DNA of 61,457 nt from Clostridium puniceum. GTDB lineage: Bacteria > Bacillota > Clostridia > Clostridiales > Clostridiaceae. Position numbers and translations under genes: made by a program. Shown here in pieces: positions 26,211 to 34,875 of this stretch (positions within the stretch are counted from its first letter, which is position 1; the number at the start of each line of letters is the position of its first letter). Location: assembly GCF_002006345.1 (NCBI RefSeq), contig NZ_LZZM01000174.1, positions 1-61,457 on the forward strand. Direction: 5' to 3'. Below the pieces are notes generated by a model. It was given only the letters and a program-made list of their open reading frames with translations, did no database searches and was not told where the DNA came from.

Positions 26211-28058
26211 CTATTGAATCCAAGCTCCTGAAGCTCCTAATTGATAACCATCAACAGTTGTGTTAGCTAACATTGCTCCTGATCCTGCTAAGTAGTACCA
26301 AGTACCGTTGTCATTGTACCAACCAGTAGCCATAGCTCCATTACCTTTTAAGAAGTACCAAGTACCATTGTCATTGTACCAACCAGTAGCCATGATTCCA
26401 TCAGCTTTGATGTAGTACCAAGTACCGTTGTCATTTACCCATTTGCTAGCAACTTTAGCACCATTTACATCGTAGAATGTCCAACCTGTTGCTTCTTGCT
26501 TCCAACCTACTGTAGCTGGAGTAGTTACTCTTGGTTCGATAGTGTCACCATCAGAAACTGTTTGGTCTTTACCTTCTTGAACAGTTGTGTAAGCATCTTC
26601 TCCATCTTCCCAAGCTATTAATGAATCCTTGTTGTATACATCAAGTCTGTCGAATGATCTGTCAGTCTTGTATTGAACCTTGAATTCATCTCCATCAAAC
26701 ATAGAGATTTCTCCATCATCAATTGTCCAAGTGTTTCCATCAACATCTATAGATACTGATTCAAATCCTAATGATGCATCTGCATCATCATCTTCATCTA
26801 AAGTTACGATAGTCATATCGATATCTTCACCTAATTTAGATTTTAATTCTGTAAGATCTGAACCTGTAAGTTTAGTATCTTTAGCAAGATCACGCTTATC
26901 TTTTCCTAATTTTAATTTATAAACATGTACAGTATCTTTATCTTCCATAAGTGTTACATAAAGAACTCCGTCTTTTACTGCATATTTAGATGGTTCAGTT
27001 TGACCATCAATTTGGCTTGTTAAAGCTTTGAATGCTACATCGTTGTCGTCATCTACATCAAATATAGAACCATCATCTACTTGCCAAGAATCAACACTCT
27101 TTGGAACGTAAGCTCCATCTTCTTTTGAACTGTCTCTTTCTTTAGAAATCTTTTGAATGAAGTATTGAGGTGTAACTACTTTTGCAGCATCCTCACTAAA
27201 ATCAAATGCTCCATTTACTACTGGATAATAAGTAACATCTACTGTAGCAAGAGCATAGATATAATCTTTATCTTGAGCTAATGACTTAAGACCTTTTAAG
27301 TCAACTTTTAAAGCTTCATCTTTGTATATTTTTCCGAATTGTTCTATTACTGTAGCTTTATTTTTTCTTGCATTGTATACTTTTAAGTTAGCTAAGTAAG
27401 AAGCATCAATGTATTTTCCAGATGTATTAGTGAATCCAGTAAATACTGAACCACCAAAATAAGAAGCTCCACCAGCAGTTGTTGTAATTACAGCTCCATC
27501 AACATCATCTAATGTAGAATTTGCTGAAGTTGTAGTATATTGATACCAAAGTTCACCAAATTGGTTTTTGAATAATCTTTCTGTACTTACATCACTGTCA
27601 GTAATTTTATGGTCATCATCTGAAGTGTTATTGTATCTTTCAGCTTTCTTTAATGCTGAAATTAATTTAGCTTTAGCTGAAGCTTCTTGATCTTCTGGAG
27701 TATCTTCATCAGCAATTTTACCATTTGATAAATCTACTAAGTATTCATCACTGTTACCATTTTCAGTAACATAAGCATACTTTTCTCCATATTTTGTAGA
27801 GTTAGTGTGTAATTCATAATCTTCTAAATCTTCGATAGCTTTATCTTTTTCACCTTTTCCGCCATTGTACCAGATTCCAGTATCATCATCATCAGTTCTG
27901 TAACCATAGTAAGCATAGTTACCGTTGTCGAAAGCAACACCTTCTGTAACAGTACCATCTTTAGTTCCTAATTTTTCTACTGCCATAGCTGGTACTACTG
28001 ACATGATTGATGCAGCAGCTACTACTAAAGCTGTAATTTTATTTGCTCTTTTAAACAT
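26211..28058 (-). CDS. Abundant-type secreted protein with C-terminal cell-wall-binding repeats
   Basis: A 615-residue exported protein with signal peptide 1-26 (AMA cleavage). Residues about 27-510 are acidic and rich in Asp, Thr, Tyr and do not match a family I know; segments such as YAYYGYRTDDDD, YIYALATVDVTYYPVV and YAVKDGVLYVTLMED suggest repeated beta-structure. Residues 520-615 hold four choline-binding-type repeats ending in VDGYQLGASGAWIQ. A near-consensus promoter, an AGGAGG SD and a strong terminator argue for high, single-gene expression. It could be a major surface or S-layer-like protein; this is inference. The three last wall-binding repeats are nearly identical in DNA. Confidence 0.85.
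   Translation of the reverse strand: MFKRANKITALVVAAASIMSVVPAMAVEKLGTKDGTVTEGVAFDNGNYAYYGYRTDDDDTGIWYNGGKGEKDKAIEDLEDYELHTNSTKYGEKYAYVTENGNSDEYLVDLSNGKIADEDTPEDQEASAKAKLISALKKAERYNNTSDDDHKITDSDVSTERLFKNQFGELWYQYTTTSANSTLDDVDGAVITTTAGGASYFGGSVFTGFTNTSGKYIDASYLANLKVYNARKNKATVIEQFGKIYKDEALKVDLKGLKSLAQDKDYIYALATVDVTYYPVVNGAFDFSEDAAKVVTPQYFIQKISKERDSSKEDGAYVPKSVDSWQVDDGSIFDVDDDNDVAFKALTSQIDGQTEPSKYAVKDGVLYVTLMEDKDTVHVYKLKLGKDKRDLAKDTKLTGSDLTELKSKLGEDIDMTIVTLDEDDDADASLGFESVSIDVDGNTWTIDDGEISMFDGDEFKVQYKTDRSFDRLDVYNKDSLIAWEDGEDAYTTVQEGKDQTVSDGDTIEPRVTTPATVGWKQEATGWTFYDVNGAKVASKWVNDNGTWYYIKADGIMATGWYNDNGTWYFLKGNGAMATGWYNDNGTWYYLAGSGAMLANTTVDGYQLGASGAWIQ
26294..26436 (-). repeat. 60-bp near-identical tandem repeats in the wall-binding domain
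   Basis: The sequence beginning AGTACCAAGTACC at 26294 recurs at 26354 and 26414, an exact 60-base period with few differences, encoding the repeat W-[VY]-NDNGTWY. Such close identity points to recent duplication or gene conversion. Confidence 0.85.
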
Positions 28059-28094
28059 AAATTTCTTTCCTCCTAAAATTTTAAATTCAGATAA

Positions 28095-28123
28095 ATTATA
28101 GCATTATTGTACAACCCTGTAAA
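28095..28123 (-). promoter_or_regulatory. Near-consensus sigma-A promoter of the abundant-type surface protein
   Basis: On the minus strand: TTTACA (28123-28118), exact 17-base spacer, TATAAT (28100-28095). Transcription would start near 28088, leaving a leader of about 30 bases with an AGGAGG SD. Confidence 0.8.
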
Positions 28124-28297
28124 GTTATATAATACTATCAAATTCATATTTTTATATAAATGGTATATTAAACTATTATTTTAATATGCAATTTATATAA
28201 AATTTTATTCGTCATGATAGTATACCATATTACATATGGCATGTACATAAAATACCATTACATCTTATAATTTTCTATATTTCCTAGACGACCCTAA

Positions 28298-28560
28298 GTT
28301 GTCATTAAATAATACAAACTTAAATTTTGTTTTTGGTACTTTTTTAAAATTATTTTTAGATATTTTAGAAATTAATTTATTAATTTCCTATGTATCCTTT
28401 AATTACTACATCATATAATACAACCTAGTAATTTATTTTTGGTACTTTTTTTAGATATTTTAGAAATTTATTTTATTTATTCCTGTAATTCCTTTAATAT
28501 CCTCTATTGACACTATATAATACAGTAGTCCAATTTATTTTGGGTACCTTTTTTAATCAA
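28298..28560. repeat. Three imperfect tandem repeats of about 104 bp upstream of the surface-protein promoter
   Basis: In the 820-base gene-free stretch 28059-28878, an AATACA word recurs at 28311, 28417 and 28519, and a TTTTGGTAC core (GGTAC at 28335, 28441, 28543) follows each at the same distance. Units 1 and 2 also share TAGATATTTTAGAAATT. Spacing is 106 and 102 bases, close to ten helical turns. The array is about 200-450 bases upstream of the -10/-35 at 28095-28123. The rest of the stretch shows only the promoter and a terminator near 28742. Confidence 0.75.
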
Positions 28561-28741
28561 ACAGAATTTATTTTTATTATTTTTTATTCTAATATTTTTA
28601 GTTATATACATATGTTTTTATAAACAAACTGCATACACGCATTTACTGGATATAGATTTAATTTGTTATTACTAAAATACATACGAATTAAATGTACATA
28701 AATTGTACGTATTTTTATTAGAGCATATATAAAAAAATTAA

Positions 28742-28763
28742 GAAGCATTTAAATAAGTGCTTC
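28742..28763 (-). terminator. Probable terminator of the 28879-30006 gene
   Basis: GAAGCA and TGCTTC flank a short A/T-rich inner stem and loop; on the minus strand the hairpin is followed by TTAATTTTTTT. It lies about 115 bases after the stop codon. Confidence 0.6.
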
Positions 28764-28878
28764 CTAATCTTTTATTTAGTAAATACTATGATTAAATTTT
28801 AAATTTTATTCTACAACAAAACTATAGATAATTTTATGGTAGTCCAAAATTTATATAGTCTTGTCCTACTTAATAAAT

Positions 28879-30006
28879 CTATTTAGTAACCCAAGCTCCA
28901 CTTGCGTCTACTTTGTATCCATCAATTATAGTACTAGCTGCCATTGATCCATCGCTATATAAGTAATAGTATTTGCCTCCTGTTAATATCCATCCTGTTT
29001 GCATATTGCCATCTACTCCTAAGAAGTACCATTTTCCATAGTTTCTATCGAAGAACCATGTATTTTTTAATGAGTTTCCTTGAGAATCATTATATTGCCA
29101 TCTTCCATTTACTTGTACCCATTGGTCCGCTTTTTTAGTCACAACAGGAGTAGTAGCAACTCCGTCTGTAACAGTTCCTGTTTGTGTTGCTGCTGCTCTA
29201 GTTATCTTTAAAGTATAATCTCTTTCATCATCATCGTCTTCAAGTTCTATTTTTATTTCATTTACACCAGTTTTTAAAGTTACTGTCTTTTTATAATTAT
29301 CATCACTATCTACATCAGTTCCATCAATTGAAACATCATAATCATCATCCTCTGGCTCTGCTTTAATTACTACTTTATCAACGTTACTCGCAACATTATA
29401 GTTGTAAGCAACCTTTGAATTAGATAAAGCGATACTTTCACCATCTACAGTAAGTTTATCTAAATAGATATCATCATAGTCATCAGCGTCGTTATCATCT
29501 GAATCACTATCACCTTTATATTCTATTTCGATTTCATACTCACCTATTGAATTAAAATCATCATCATCATATGTTACCTTTTCACCTGATACATCTTCAT
29601 CATATATTTTTATATAAATAGTTTTATCACCTGATATAGAAATTTCTTCATCTACATCTTTACCCTTAGCGTTATCTGAATCTGATGTAAACACTTTAAC
29701 ATACTTATCCTTTACTCCATCGATGTCAATATTAATCTTACTTGATGAAGTTTTAGCATAATAAGTTTCTCCTTCTTCTACGTCATCATCATTTACTTTT
29801 TCATCGTAATCATCATCTTCATAAAGTCTTATCTTAGATCCACTTCCATCTTTTAAATTTAAGCTATCAAATTTATCATCATCATTTTCATCAGATGATG
29901 CATAAGCTTTTGTAGTTAATAAGTTAAAATTTGTGGCTGGTGCTATTGCTGAAACTGATCCTAAAACTAATGCTAATGCTATTATTTTCTTTATATTCTT
30001 ATTCAT
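28879..30006 (-). CDS. Secreted cell-wall-binding protein with cadherin-like domains
   Basis: A 375-residue exported protein. Signal peptide 1-37 (KAYA cleavage, SS after). Residues about 42-168 form a beta-rich module containing YYAKTSSS, VKVFTSDSDNAKG and TIYIKIYDED, also present at the N-terminus of the 31679-33406 protein. Residues about 178-270 are a cadherin-like beta-sandwich (PF12733 type; DIYLDKLTVDG to YTLKITRA) with a DDDDE turn. Residues 290-375 hold about three choline-binding-type repeats (WFFDRNYGKWYFLG and so on) and the family tail IDGYKVDASGAWV. SD GGAGGA. No catalytic motif. Likely a structural or adhesive wall protein. Confidence 0.87.
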   Translation of the reverse strand: MNKNIKKIIALALVLGSVSAIAPATNFNLLTTKAYASSDENDDDKFDSLNLKDGSGSKIRLYEDDDYDEKVNDDDVEEGETYYAKTSSSKINIDIDGVKDKYVKVFTSDSDNAKGKDVDEEISISGDKTIYIKIYDEDVSGEKVTYDDDDFNSIGEYEIEIEYKGDSDSDDNDADDYDDIYLDKLTVDGESIALSNSKVAYNYNVASNVDKVVIKAEPEDDDYDVSIDGTDVDSDDNYKKTVTLKTGVNEIKIELEDDDDERDYTLKITRAAATQTGTVTDGVATTPVVTKKADQWVQVNGRWQYNDSQGNSLKNTWFFDRNYGKWYFLGVDGNMQTGWILTGGKYYYLYSDGSMAASTIIDGYKVDASGAWVTK

Positions 30007-30137
30007 ATATACTCCTCCATTTTGAACCTAATGTTCCATTTTTTCTTTAATAATATATTATATTTTACCACTAAAATCATAATTATACACTTAAATTATT
30101 ATTAATTTTTCCTTAAATTAAGCGGCTATGTGATTTT

Positions 30138-31085
30138 TTAGTTTGCTAAAACTCCGTCATTATTCAATTGATACCCATTGACAGTTGAATTCTTAATCAT
30201 TTTTCCTGTTGAATCTAGATAATACCATTTACCATTTGAACCATCAATCCATCCTGTTTTCATAGCTCCATTATTATCAAGGTAGTACCAATTTCCATCA
30301 GAATCTTCAAGCCAACCCATTTTCATTGCTCCGCTTTTGTTTAAATAATACCAATTTTTATTTATAGAAACCCACCCTGTTTTCATTTCGCCATTGTCAT
30401 TAAAATAATACCAATTGCCGTTATTTTGGAACCAGCCTGTAGCTCTAGCTCCATCTTCTTTTAAATAATAGTTTATTCCTGTACTTTTATCAAACCACCA
30501 CATATTTTTTAGAACTTGTCCTGTTCCATCCAAATATTTTAATTTTCCGTCAATACGATCCCATGTATTAAATTTATTTGTTGAATTGTTTATTGTAAAG
30601 GTTTGAGCGCTTGTTGCAGTTGTATTTTTGTTAGTATCAACTACCTTTGCTACATCACCTCTATATATGTTTAATACATAAGTTTCATCGTCATCATCAC
30701 TTTTAACATATATTTTTACAGTATTGTTGCCTTCTTTTAATTTTACAGTTGCTTCATAGTCATCTTTTTCTTCTACATAAGTATTGCCAACTTCAACTAT
30801 ATAATCATCATCTTCTGGTTTTGCTTTAATAGTGATTTCAGAGGTATCTTTTTTAACACTTATATTATATTCAGTATTATCTTTGTCAAAATCAATATCC
30901 CCTTCGCTTAAATATATTCCAGATAAGACTGCCTCTTCATAATAGTCATCGTCGTCATCGTCATCATCATGAGATGATGCATAAGCTTTAGTAGTTCCTA
31001 ATACAAAATCATTTGTTGGTAATATTCCTGAAACTGCGCCTAATATAAGACTTGTGGCAATTATAAGTTTAATCTTTTTATGCAT
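30138..31085 (-). CDS. Secreted cell-wall-binding protein with one cadherin-like domain
   Basis: A 315-residue exported protein, the simplest domain-bearing member of the family. Signal peptide 1-37 (TKAYA cleavage). One cadherin-like beta-sandwich (about 50-140) preceded by an Asp/Tyr-rich run. A Thr/Asn-rich linker (about 143-172) leads to six choline-binding-type repeats (175-300; WFQNNGNWYYFNDNGEMKTG is typical) and the tail VNGYQLNNDGVLAN. GGAGGA SD. It is 131 bases upstream of the 28879 gene in transcription order; no terminator was seen between them, so they may share a transcript. Confidence 0.87.
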   Translation of the reverse strand: MHKKIKLIIATSLILGAVSGILPTNDFVLGTTKAYASSHDDDDDDDDYYEEAVLSGIYLSEGDIDFDKDNTEYNISVKKDTSEITIKAKPEDDDYIVEVGNTYVEEKDDYEATVKLKEGNNTVKIYVKSDDDDETYVLNIYRGDVAKVVDTNKNTTATSAQTFTINNSTNKFNTWDRIDGKLKYLDGTGQVLKNMWWFDKSTGINYYLKEDGARATGWFQNNGNWYYFNDNGEMKTGWVSINKNWYYLNKSGAMKMGWLEDSDGNWYYLDNNGAMKTGWIDGSNGKWYYLDSTGKMIKNSTVNGYQLNNDGVLAN

Positions 31086-31583
31086 ATTCTTCCTCCTTAA
31101 ATATCTTTCTATTATTATATATTTTTCTCAATTTTCATAAGTTTTAATGTATTGCTATATGAAGCCTGTTAACTTATATATAGTTATATATTATAAAAAT
31201 ACTCTAAATTCAAATAAGCATCTAAGCTTAATTTGCTAAAGAATTTATCTTACAATATATATAGCAAAATAACCTCTATATATTTTTTCTTCATTTATAT
31301 ATACTCAATAAATGGCATAAATTTCAAAATACTTATGAATATATAACTATTATACTACATATTTCTAAGTATACTATATAGTTCTAAATAATTTGTTAGC
31401 GAATTATTAATTTTTTATAAATCTTTTTACTCTAAAGTTCATATAACTTTGGGATTATGTATAACGCTATAATAATATTTAAAGTGCATAAAAATAACTT
31501 ATTGCCCTGAGGTTTGTTGTAGCTAAAGAAAATTTTTATAAAATCACTAAATTGTAAAAAATAGTAGTTTTTAATTAAATTTA

Positions 31584-31627
31584 ATATATAAGCGGGAAAG
31601 CATGACAAAGCCTTCCCGCTTATATAT
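31584..31627. terminator. Strong bidirectional hairpin, probable terminator of the 31679-33406 gene
   Basis: TATATAAGCGGGAA and TTCCCGCTTATATA form a long stem with an inner GC pair. It is about 55 bases beyond the minus-strand stop. The better U-tract (TTTTTTT) is on the plus-strand side. The remaining gene-free DNA 31086-31580 shows nothing else I recognise. Confidence 0.75.
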
Positions 31628-31678
31628 TTTTTTACTCTTTAATAATCCATTATAACTCTTGCTTAATTAAATTATTAG

Positions 31679-33406
31679 TTAATTTATTAAAACTCCATTA
31701 ATATTAAATTTATATACTTTTCCATCAATTGTTTTAGTTCCTGTTGCCATTGATCCATCTGAATTCAAATAATATTTTAAAGTAGAACTGATTAACCAGC
31801 CCTTTTGCATTACGCCATTTGTATTTAAAAAGTACCATTTTCCATCCTCATTAAACCAGTCTGTCTTCATTGATCCATCTGAGTTCAAATAATACCAGTT
31901 TTCAATAGTTTCAGTATTAGCACTTGTCCCACCATTTGAATCAGTTGTATTGTTTTGGGTTACAACTTCCTTATACCAGCCTGTCTTCATTGCACCGCTT
32001 TGAGAATCTAGATAATATTTCTTTCCATCTACTTCTTGCCATCCTGTTAGCATAGCTCCTCTATTATCTAATAGGTACCATTTTTCTTTATCTTTAAACC
32101 AGCCAGTTTTTCTAAGCCCATTTTCATCTAAATAACAATATACATTGGCCTGCTTATCAAAAAGCCATGAATTTTTTAATACCTCTCCATTTTCATCATT
32201 ATACTTCCAGCCTTCTGAAGTCTCGACCCAGCCACTTTTTACACTTGATGAATCATCTGTGTTTTCAGTGTCTTCTACTTTACCTCTATTTATAGTTAAG
32301 GTATATGTTCTTTTTTTATCATTAACTTCATCTTCAACTACAACTTTTACAGTGTTTTTTCCTTTTGATAAAGAAATCTCCTTTTCATAATCATCACTGG
32401 ATTTTATTTGTTTATCATTAATGGTTACTAAGTATTGATCATCTTCTGGCTCTGCACCTATTGTTATTTTACTTACTGCTTCATCTAAATCTACTTTATA
32501 GCTTGTATCATCTTCTGAAAAATCTAAATCTCCTTTACTTATTGTAAGATCATTTAAATATACATCATCTTGATTACTTGAAGAGCTGCCTCTTGTTATA
32601 TTTAAGGTATAAGTTCTTTGATTATCATCTTCATCTGTAACCTTTACTTTTATTTCATTTTTACCAGACTTTAAGTCTACAGTTTTTTTATAGCTATCAC
32701 TTTTCTCTACTAAAGCTCCATCTATTCTAACTCTATCATCTTCTGATTCTGGCGATGCTGTGATTTTTATTTCATCAACAGCTTCAGCCACCTTTACATC
32801 ATAGGAAGTTCTTTGTTTTAAAAAGTTTATGCTTCCTTTACTTAGTTCAAGCTTTTCTAAATATATTTTATCCTGATTATTATCTTCATCAGAGCTTTCT
32901 GTTGTTTTCAGTACATTTATTGTGTACTCTTCTTTACATACTCTCACATCTTTTTTATCATCCTTAGCTTTTCTATAATCTGATAAAGATGCATAAGCTC
33001 TTATATAAATAGTTGTATTTCCTTTTCCAAGTGAAATTTCTTCTCCTGGCTTTATTCCTGTCGCATCAGATTTATCTGATGTAAAGATCCTAACTATATA
33101 ATCGCTATCTTCTGGTGCTGCATTTATTTTTATTCCGTCACTGTCATCTGTGAGTTTTACGTAATATTCCTTATCATCACTTAATTTTACATTATCACCA
33201 TTAAAGCCATCTCTTAAATTAAGAGTATCTCCATCAGTTGACTTTATAACTAATGTCTTTAATTCTTCATCACTTGGATTATATGAAGCTGCATAGACCG
33301 TTTTAGTTGTAATATCTAAATTACCACCTGGTACTATGGCTGAAACTGCTTCATAACCACTAAGAATAAGTGTAAGTGCAATTATTCGTTTTAAATTTTT
33401 ATTCAT
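31679..33406 (-). CDS. Secreted cell-wall-binding protein with multiple cadherin-like domains
   Basis: A 575-residue exported protein. Signal peptide 1-39 (TVYA cleavage). Residues about 42-165 form a beta module (EYYVKLTDDS, VRIFTSDKSDATG, TIYIRAY) shared with the 28879-30006 protein. Two cadherin-like beta-sandwiches follow (about 180-275 and 282-375), each starting D-x-YL-x-L-x-L/I-S-K-G. Residues 390-575 hold seven choline-binding-type repeats, one interrupted by an insert of about 20 residues (Thr/Asn-rich) near 478-500. The tail TIDGKVYKFNINGVLIN departs from the usual GYQLG form. AGGAGG SD. A wall-anchored structural or adhesive role is inferred. Confidence 0.87.
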   Translation of the reverse strand: MNKNLKRIIALTLILSGYEAVSAIVPGGNLDITTKTVYAASYNPSDEELKTLVIKSTDGDTLNLRDGFNGDNVKLSDDKEYYVKLTDDSDGIKINAAPEDSDYIVRIFTSDKSDATGIKPGEEISLGKGNTTIYIRAYASLSDYRKAKDDKKDVRVCKEEYTINVLKTTESSDEDNNQDKIYLEKLELSKGSINFLKQRTSYDVKVAEAVDEIKITASPESEDDRVRIDGALVEKSDSYKKTVDLKSGKNEIKVKVTDEDDNQRTYTLNITRGSSSSNQDDVYLNDLTISKGDLDFSEDDTSYKVDLDEAVSKITIGAEPEDDQYLVTINDKQIKSSDDYEKEISLSKGKNTVKVVVEDEVNDKKRTYTLTINRGKVEDTENTDDSSSVKSGWVETSEGWKYNDENGEVLKNSWLFDKQANVYCYLDENGLRKTGWFKDKEKWYLLDNRGAMLTGWQEVDGKKYYLDSQSGAMKTGWYKEVVTQNNTTDSNGGTSANTETIENWYYLNSDGSMKTDWFNEDGKWYFLNTNGVMQKGWLISSTLKYYLNSDGSMATGTKTIDGKVYKFNINGVLIN

Positions 33407-33518
33407 GAAACTCCTCCTAATTTATTAAGTTATTAAATTCTCTATTTAAATTATATTATACCTCTTAATATCTGCACATGAAATATAGATAATATTTTTT
33501 TATTTAAAATAAGCTAAA

Positions 33519-33546
33519 TATACCTTAGAGAAATCTCCAAGGTATA
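33519..33546 (-). terminator. Terminator-like hairpin after the 33571-34017 gene
   Basis: TATACCTTAGAGA (33519-33531) and TCTCCAAGGTATA (33534-33546) form an almost perfect stem about 25 bases beyond the stop. The U-tract on the minus strand is weak (ATTTAGC). Confidence 0.6.
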
Positions 33547-33570
33547 TTAAAAAATTCATTTAGGTATGCC

Positions 33571-34017
33571 TTACTTAACTTTAACAGCAGAACTTGTAGT
33601 AGTTGTAGTAGTTTTGCCATCTAAATCATTAGAAATTATATATGTTGGCTGACTAAAATTATATTCTCTTTCCCCAATAGTAGTTTTATTATATGCCATT
33701 TTACCATCCGCTTCAAAATAATACCAGCTACCCTTGTTTTCTAACCAAGCATCATGAGCCATAACTCCATTAGACCATAAATAATACCAATTTCCATTAT
33801 CTTGAACCCAGCTTACTTGCATTACTCCATCATTTCTAAAATTATACCATTCCCCGTCTACTGATTTCCAACCTTGTGCTTTTACGCCATTTTCTATCCA
33901 ATAGTATTGCTTTTCAGCATCTTGCTTCCATTCTGCTGAAGCTGCTACTGGCATAACTCCCATTACAGACATAGCAAGTAATGAAGTCATTACTAATTTT
34001 TTTACCATCTTTTTCAT
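33571..34017 (-). CDS. Small secreted protein made of cell-wall-binding repeats
   Basis: A 148-residue exported protein. Signal peptide 1-28 (ASA cleavage). About four choline-binding-type repeats (29-115: YYWIENGVKAQGW, WYNFRNDGVM, NWYYLWSNGVM, SWYYFEADGKM) take up nearly the whole mature protein, followed by a short tail ending in a Thr run (TTTTTTSS). It has no separate functional domain, so it may be a bare wall-binding module that competes for, or caps, wall polymer sites. SD AGGAGGAG. First gene in transcription order of the wall-protein array. Confidence 0.85.
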   Translation of the reverse strand: MKKMVKKLVMTSLLAMSVMGVMPVAASAEWKQDAEKQYYWIENGVKAQGWKSVDGEWYNFRNDGVMQVSWVQDNGNWYYLWSNGVMAHDAWLENKGSWYYFEADGKMAYNKTTIGEREYNFSQPTYIISNDLDGKTTTTTTSSAVKVK

Positions 34018-34204
34018 TATTATCTCCTCCTGTGCAGTATTTGTATTCTTTTACAAAATCAATTATATCATAAATTATGCCATTTATCTCGTAATTAATT
34101 GCCATTTTTCGTTTATTTATCCTAACTTTTTATCATTGATTGGTGTATTAATAATATTATTTTTTCAAACAATATTATTGTCTATATATTTTTCTTATTT
34201 AATT

Positions 34205-34233
34205 TTGAAAATACATGAGAAAAAATATATATT
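34205..34233 (+). promoter_or_regulatory. Promoter of the small plus-strand gene
   Basis: TTGAAA (34205-34210), 17-base spacer, TATATT (34228-34233), about 28 bases before the start codon, with TAGGAGTGAT as SD between. Confidence 0.6.
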
Positions 34234-34261
34234 TAATTTGTAAACAGTTAGGAGTGATATT

Positions 34262-34495
34262 ATGAATAAAGAAAAAACATCCTATGACGAAACCTTAAAG
34301 AATAATTCTGATGAAAAATTAACTGATCCATCTTCATCAAAGGATTCCTATATGGAAAAAATGAAGAAGGTTTATTTACCTAAATCACAAGATGATTTTC
34401 ATCCAAGTGAAGAAAGTATAGAACAGGTAAATGGCTTAACCTCTGCTAAATCAAATCCTGTAGCAGATGCTATTTCTAGAGATAATCGTAACTAA
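34262..34495 (+). CDS. Small hydrophilic protein of unknown function
   Basis: Encodes 77 residues, strongly polar (Ser, Asp, Glu, Lys, Asn), with no signal peptide, membrane helix or Cys. The middle reads MEKMKKVYLPKSQDDFHPSEE and the end is AVADAI-like (NPVADAISRDNRN). It looks intrinsically disordered. Promoter-like elements, a good SD (TAGGAG) seven bases upstream and a downstream terminator hairpin argue for a real gene. It is the only plus-strand gene between the wall-protein array and the glucan synthase. I do not recognise the family; a stress- or sporulation-associated small protein is possible but not shown. Confidence 0.65.
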   Translation: MNKEKTSYDETLKNNSDEKLTDPSSSKDSYMEKMKKVYLPKSQDDFHPSEESIEQVNGLTSAKSNPVADAISRDNRN

Positions 34496-34627
34496 TTAAT
34501 TTATCCATTAGAAACCAATAGAAATTTATTATTTTCTTGAATAATTTTTCTGTTATTGGTCAGAATTATAATGTACCCCATAATACTGTTGCACTAAAGT
34601 TTATCATTTTAATTTAGTGCTTATAAG

Positions 34628-34662
34628 AAATTTCCCATAAGAGTTATTCTTATGGGAAATTT
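34628..34662 (+). terminator. Intrinsic terminator of the small plus-strand gene
   Basis: AAATTTCCCATAAGA (34628-34642) and TCTTATGGGAAATTT (34648-34662) form a perfect 15-base stem with a 5-base loop, then TTGTTTAATT. A weaker hairpin (ACCAATA/TATTGGT type, about 34514-34560) precedes it. Confidence 0.8.
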
Positions 34663-34717
34663 TGTTTAATTAAAGAAAAGTTATATGTACTTCAATAAAA
34701 AATCTACATAAAAATAA

Positions 34718-34759
34718 AAGAAGAAGAAGATATCTAAATTACTCTATCCTCTTCTTCTC
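34718..34759 (-). terminator. Terminator of the glucan synthase gene
   Basis: A GAAGAAGAAGATA arm pairs with a TATCC-CTTCTTCTC arm with one mismatch or bulge; on the minus strand it runs into TTTTATTTTT. About 115 bases after the stop codon of the gene at 34876. Confidence 0.65.
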
Positions 34760-34875
34760 TTAATGTTAAATTATTCTTATTTTTACTATATATTATGTTT
34801 TCATAATTGAATTTTGAAGTCCACCATTAACTTATCCTCTTAACTTACTTTAACCTTAGTTAATTTTGTTTAGCT

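Noticed and set aside
28501..28530. Plus-strand TTGACA and TATAAT as a promoter within the third repeat
   Set aside because: Spacing between the two elements is far too short for a sigma-A promoter, and no plus-strand gene follows.
31584..31627. Mobile-element terminal repeat suggested by the long GC-rich palindrome
   Set aside because: It is a simple hairpin beyond a stop codon with a U-run on one side and no second copy in the window.
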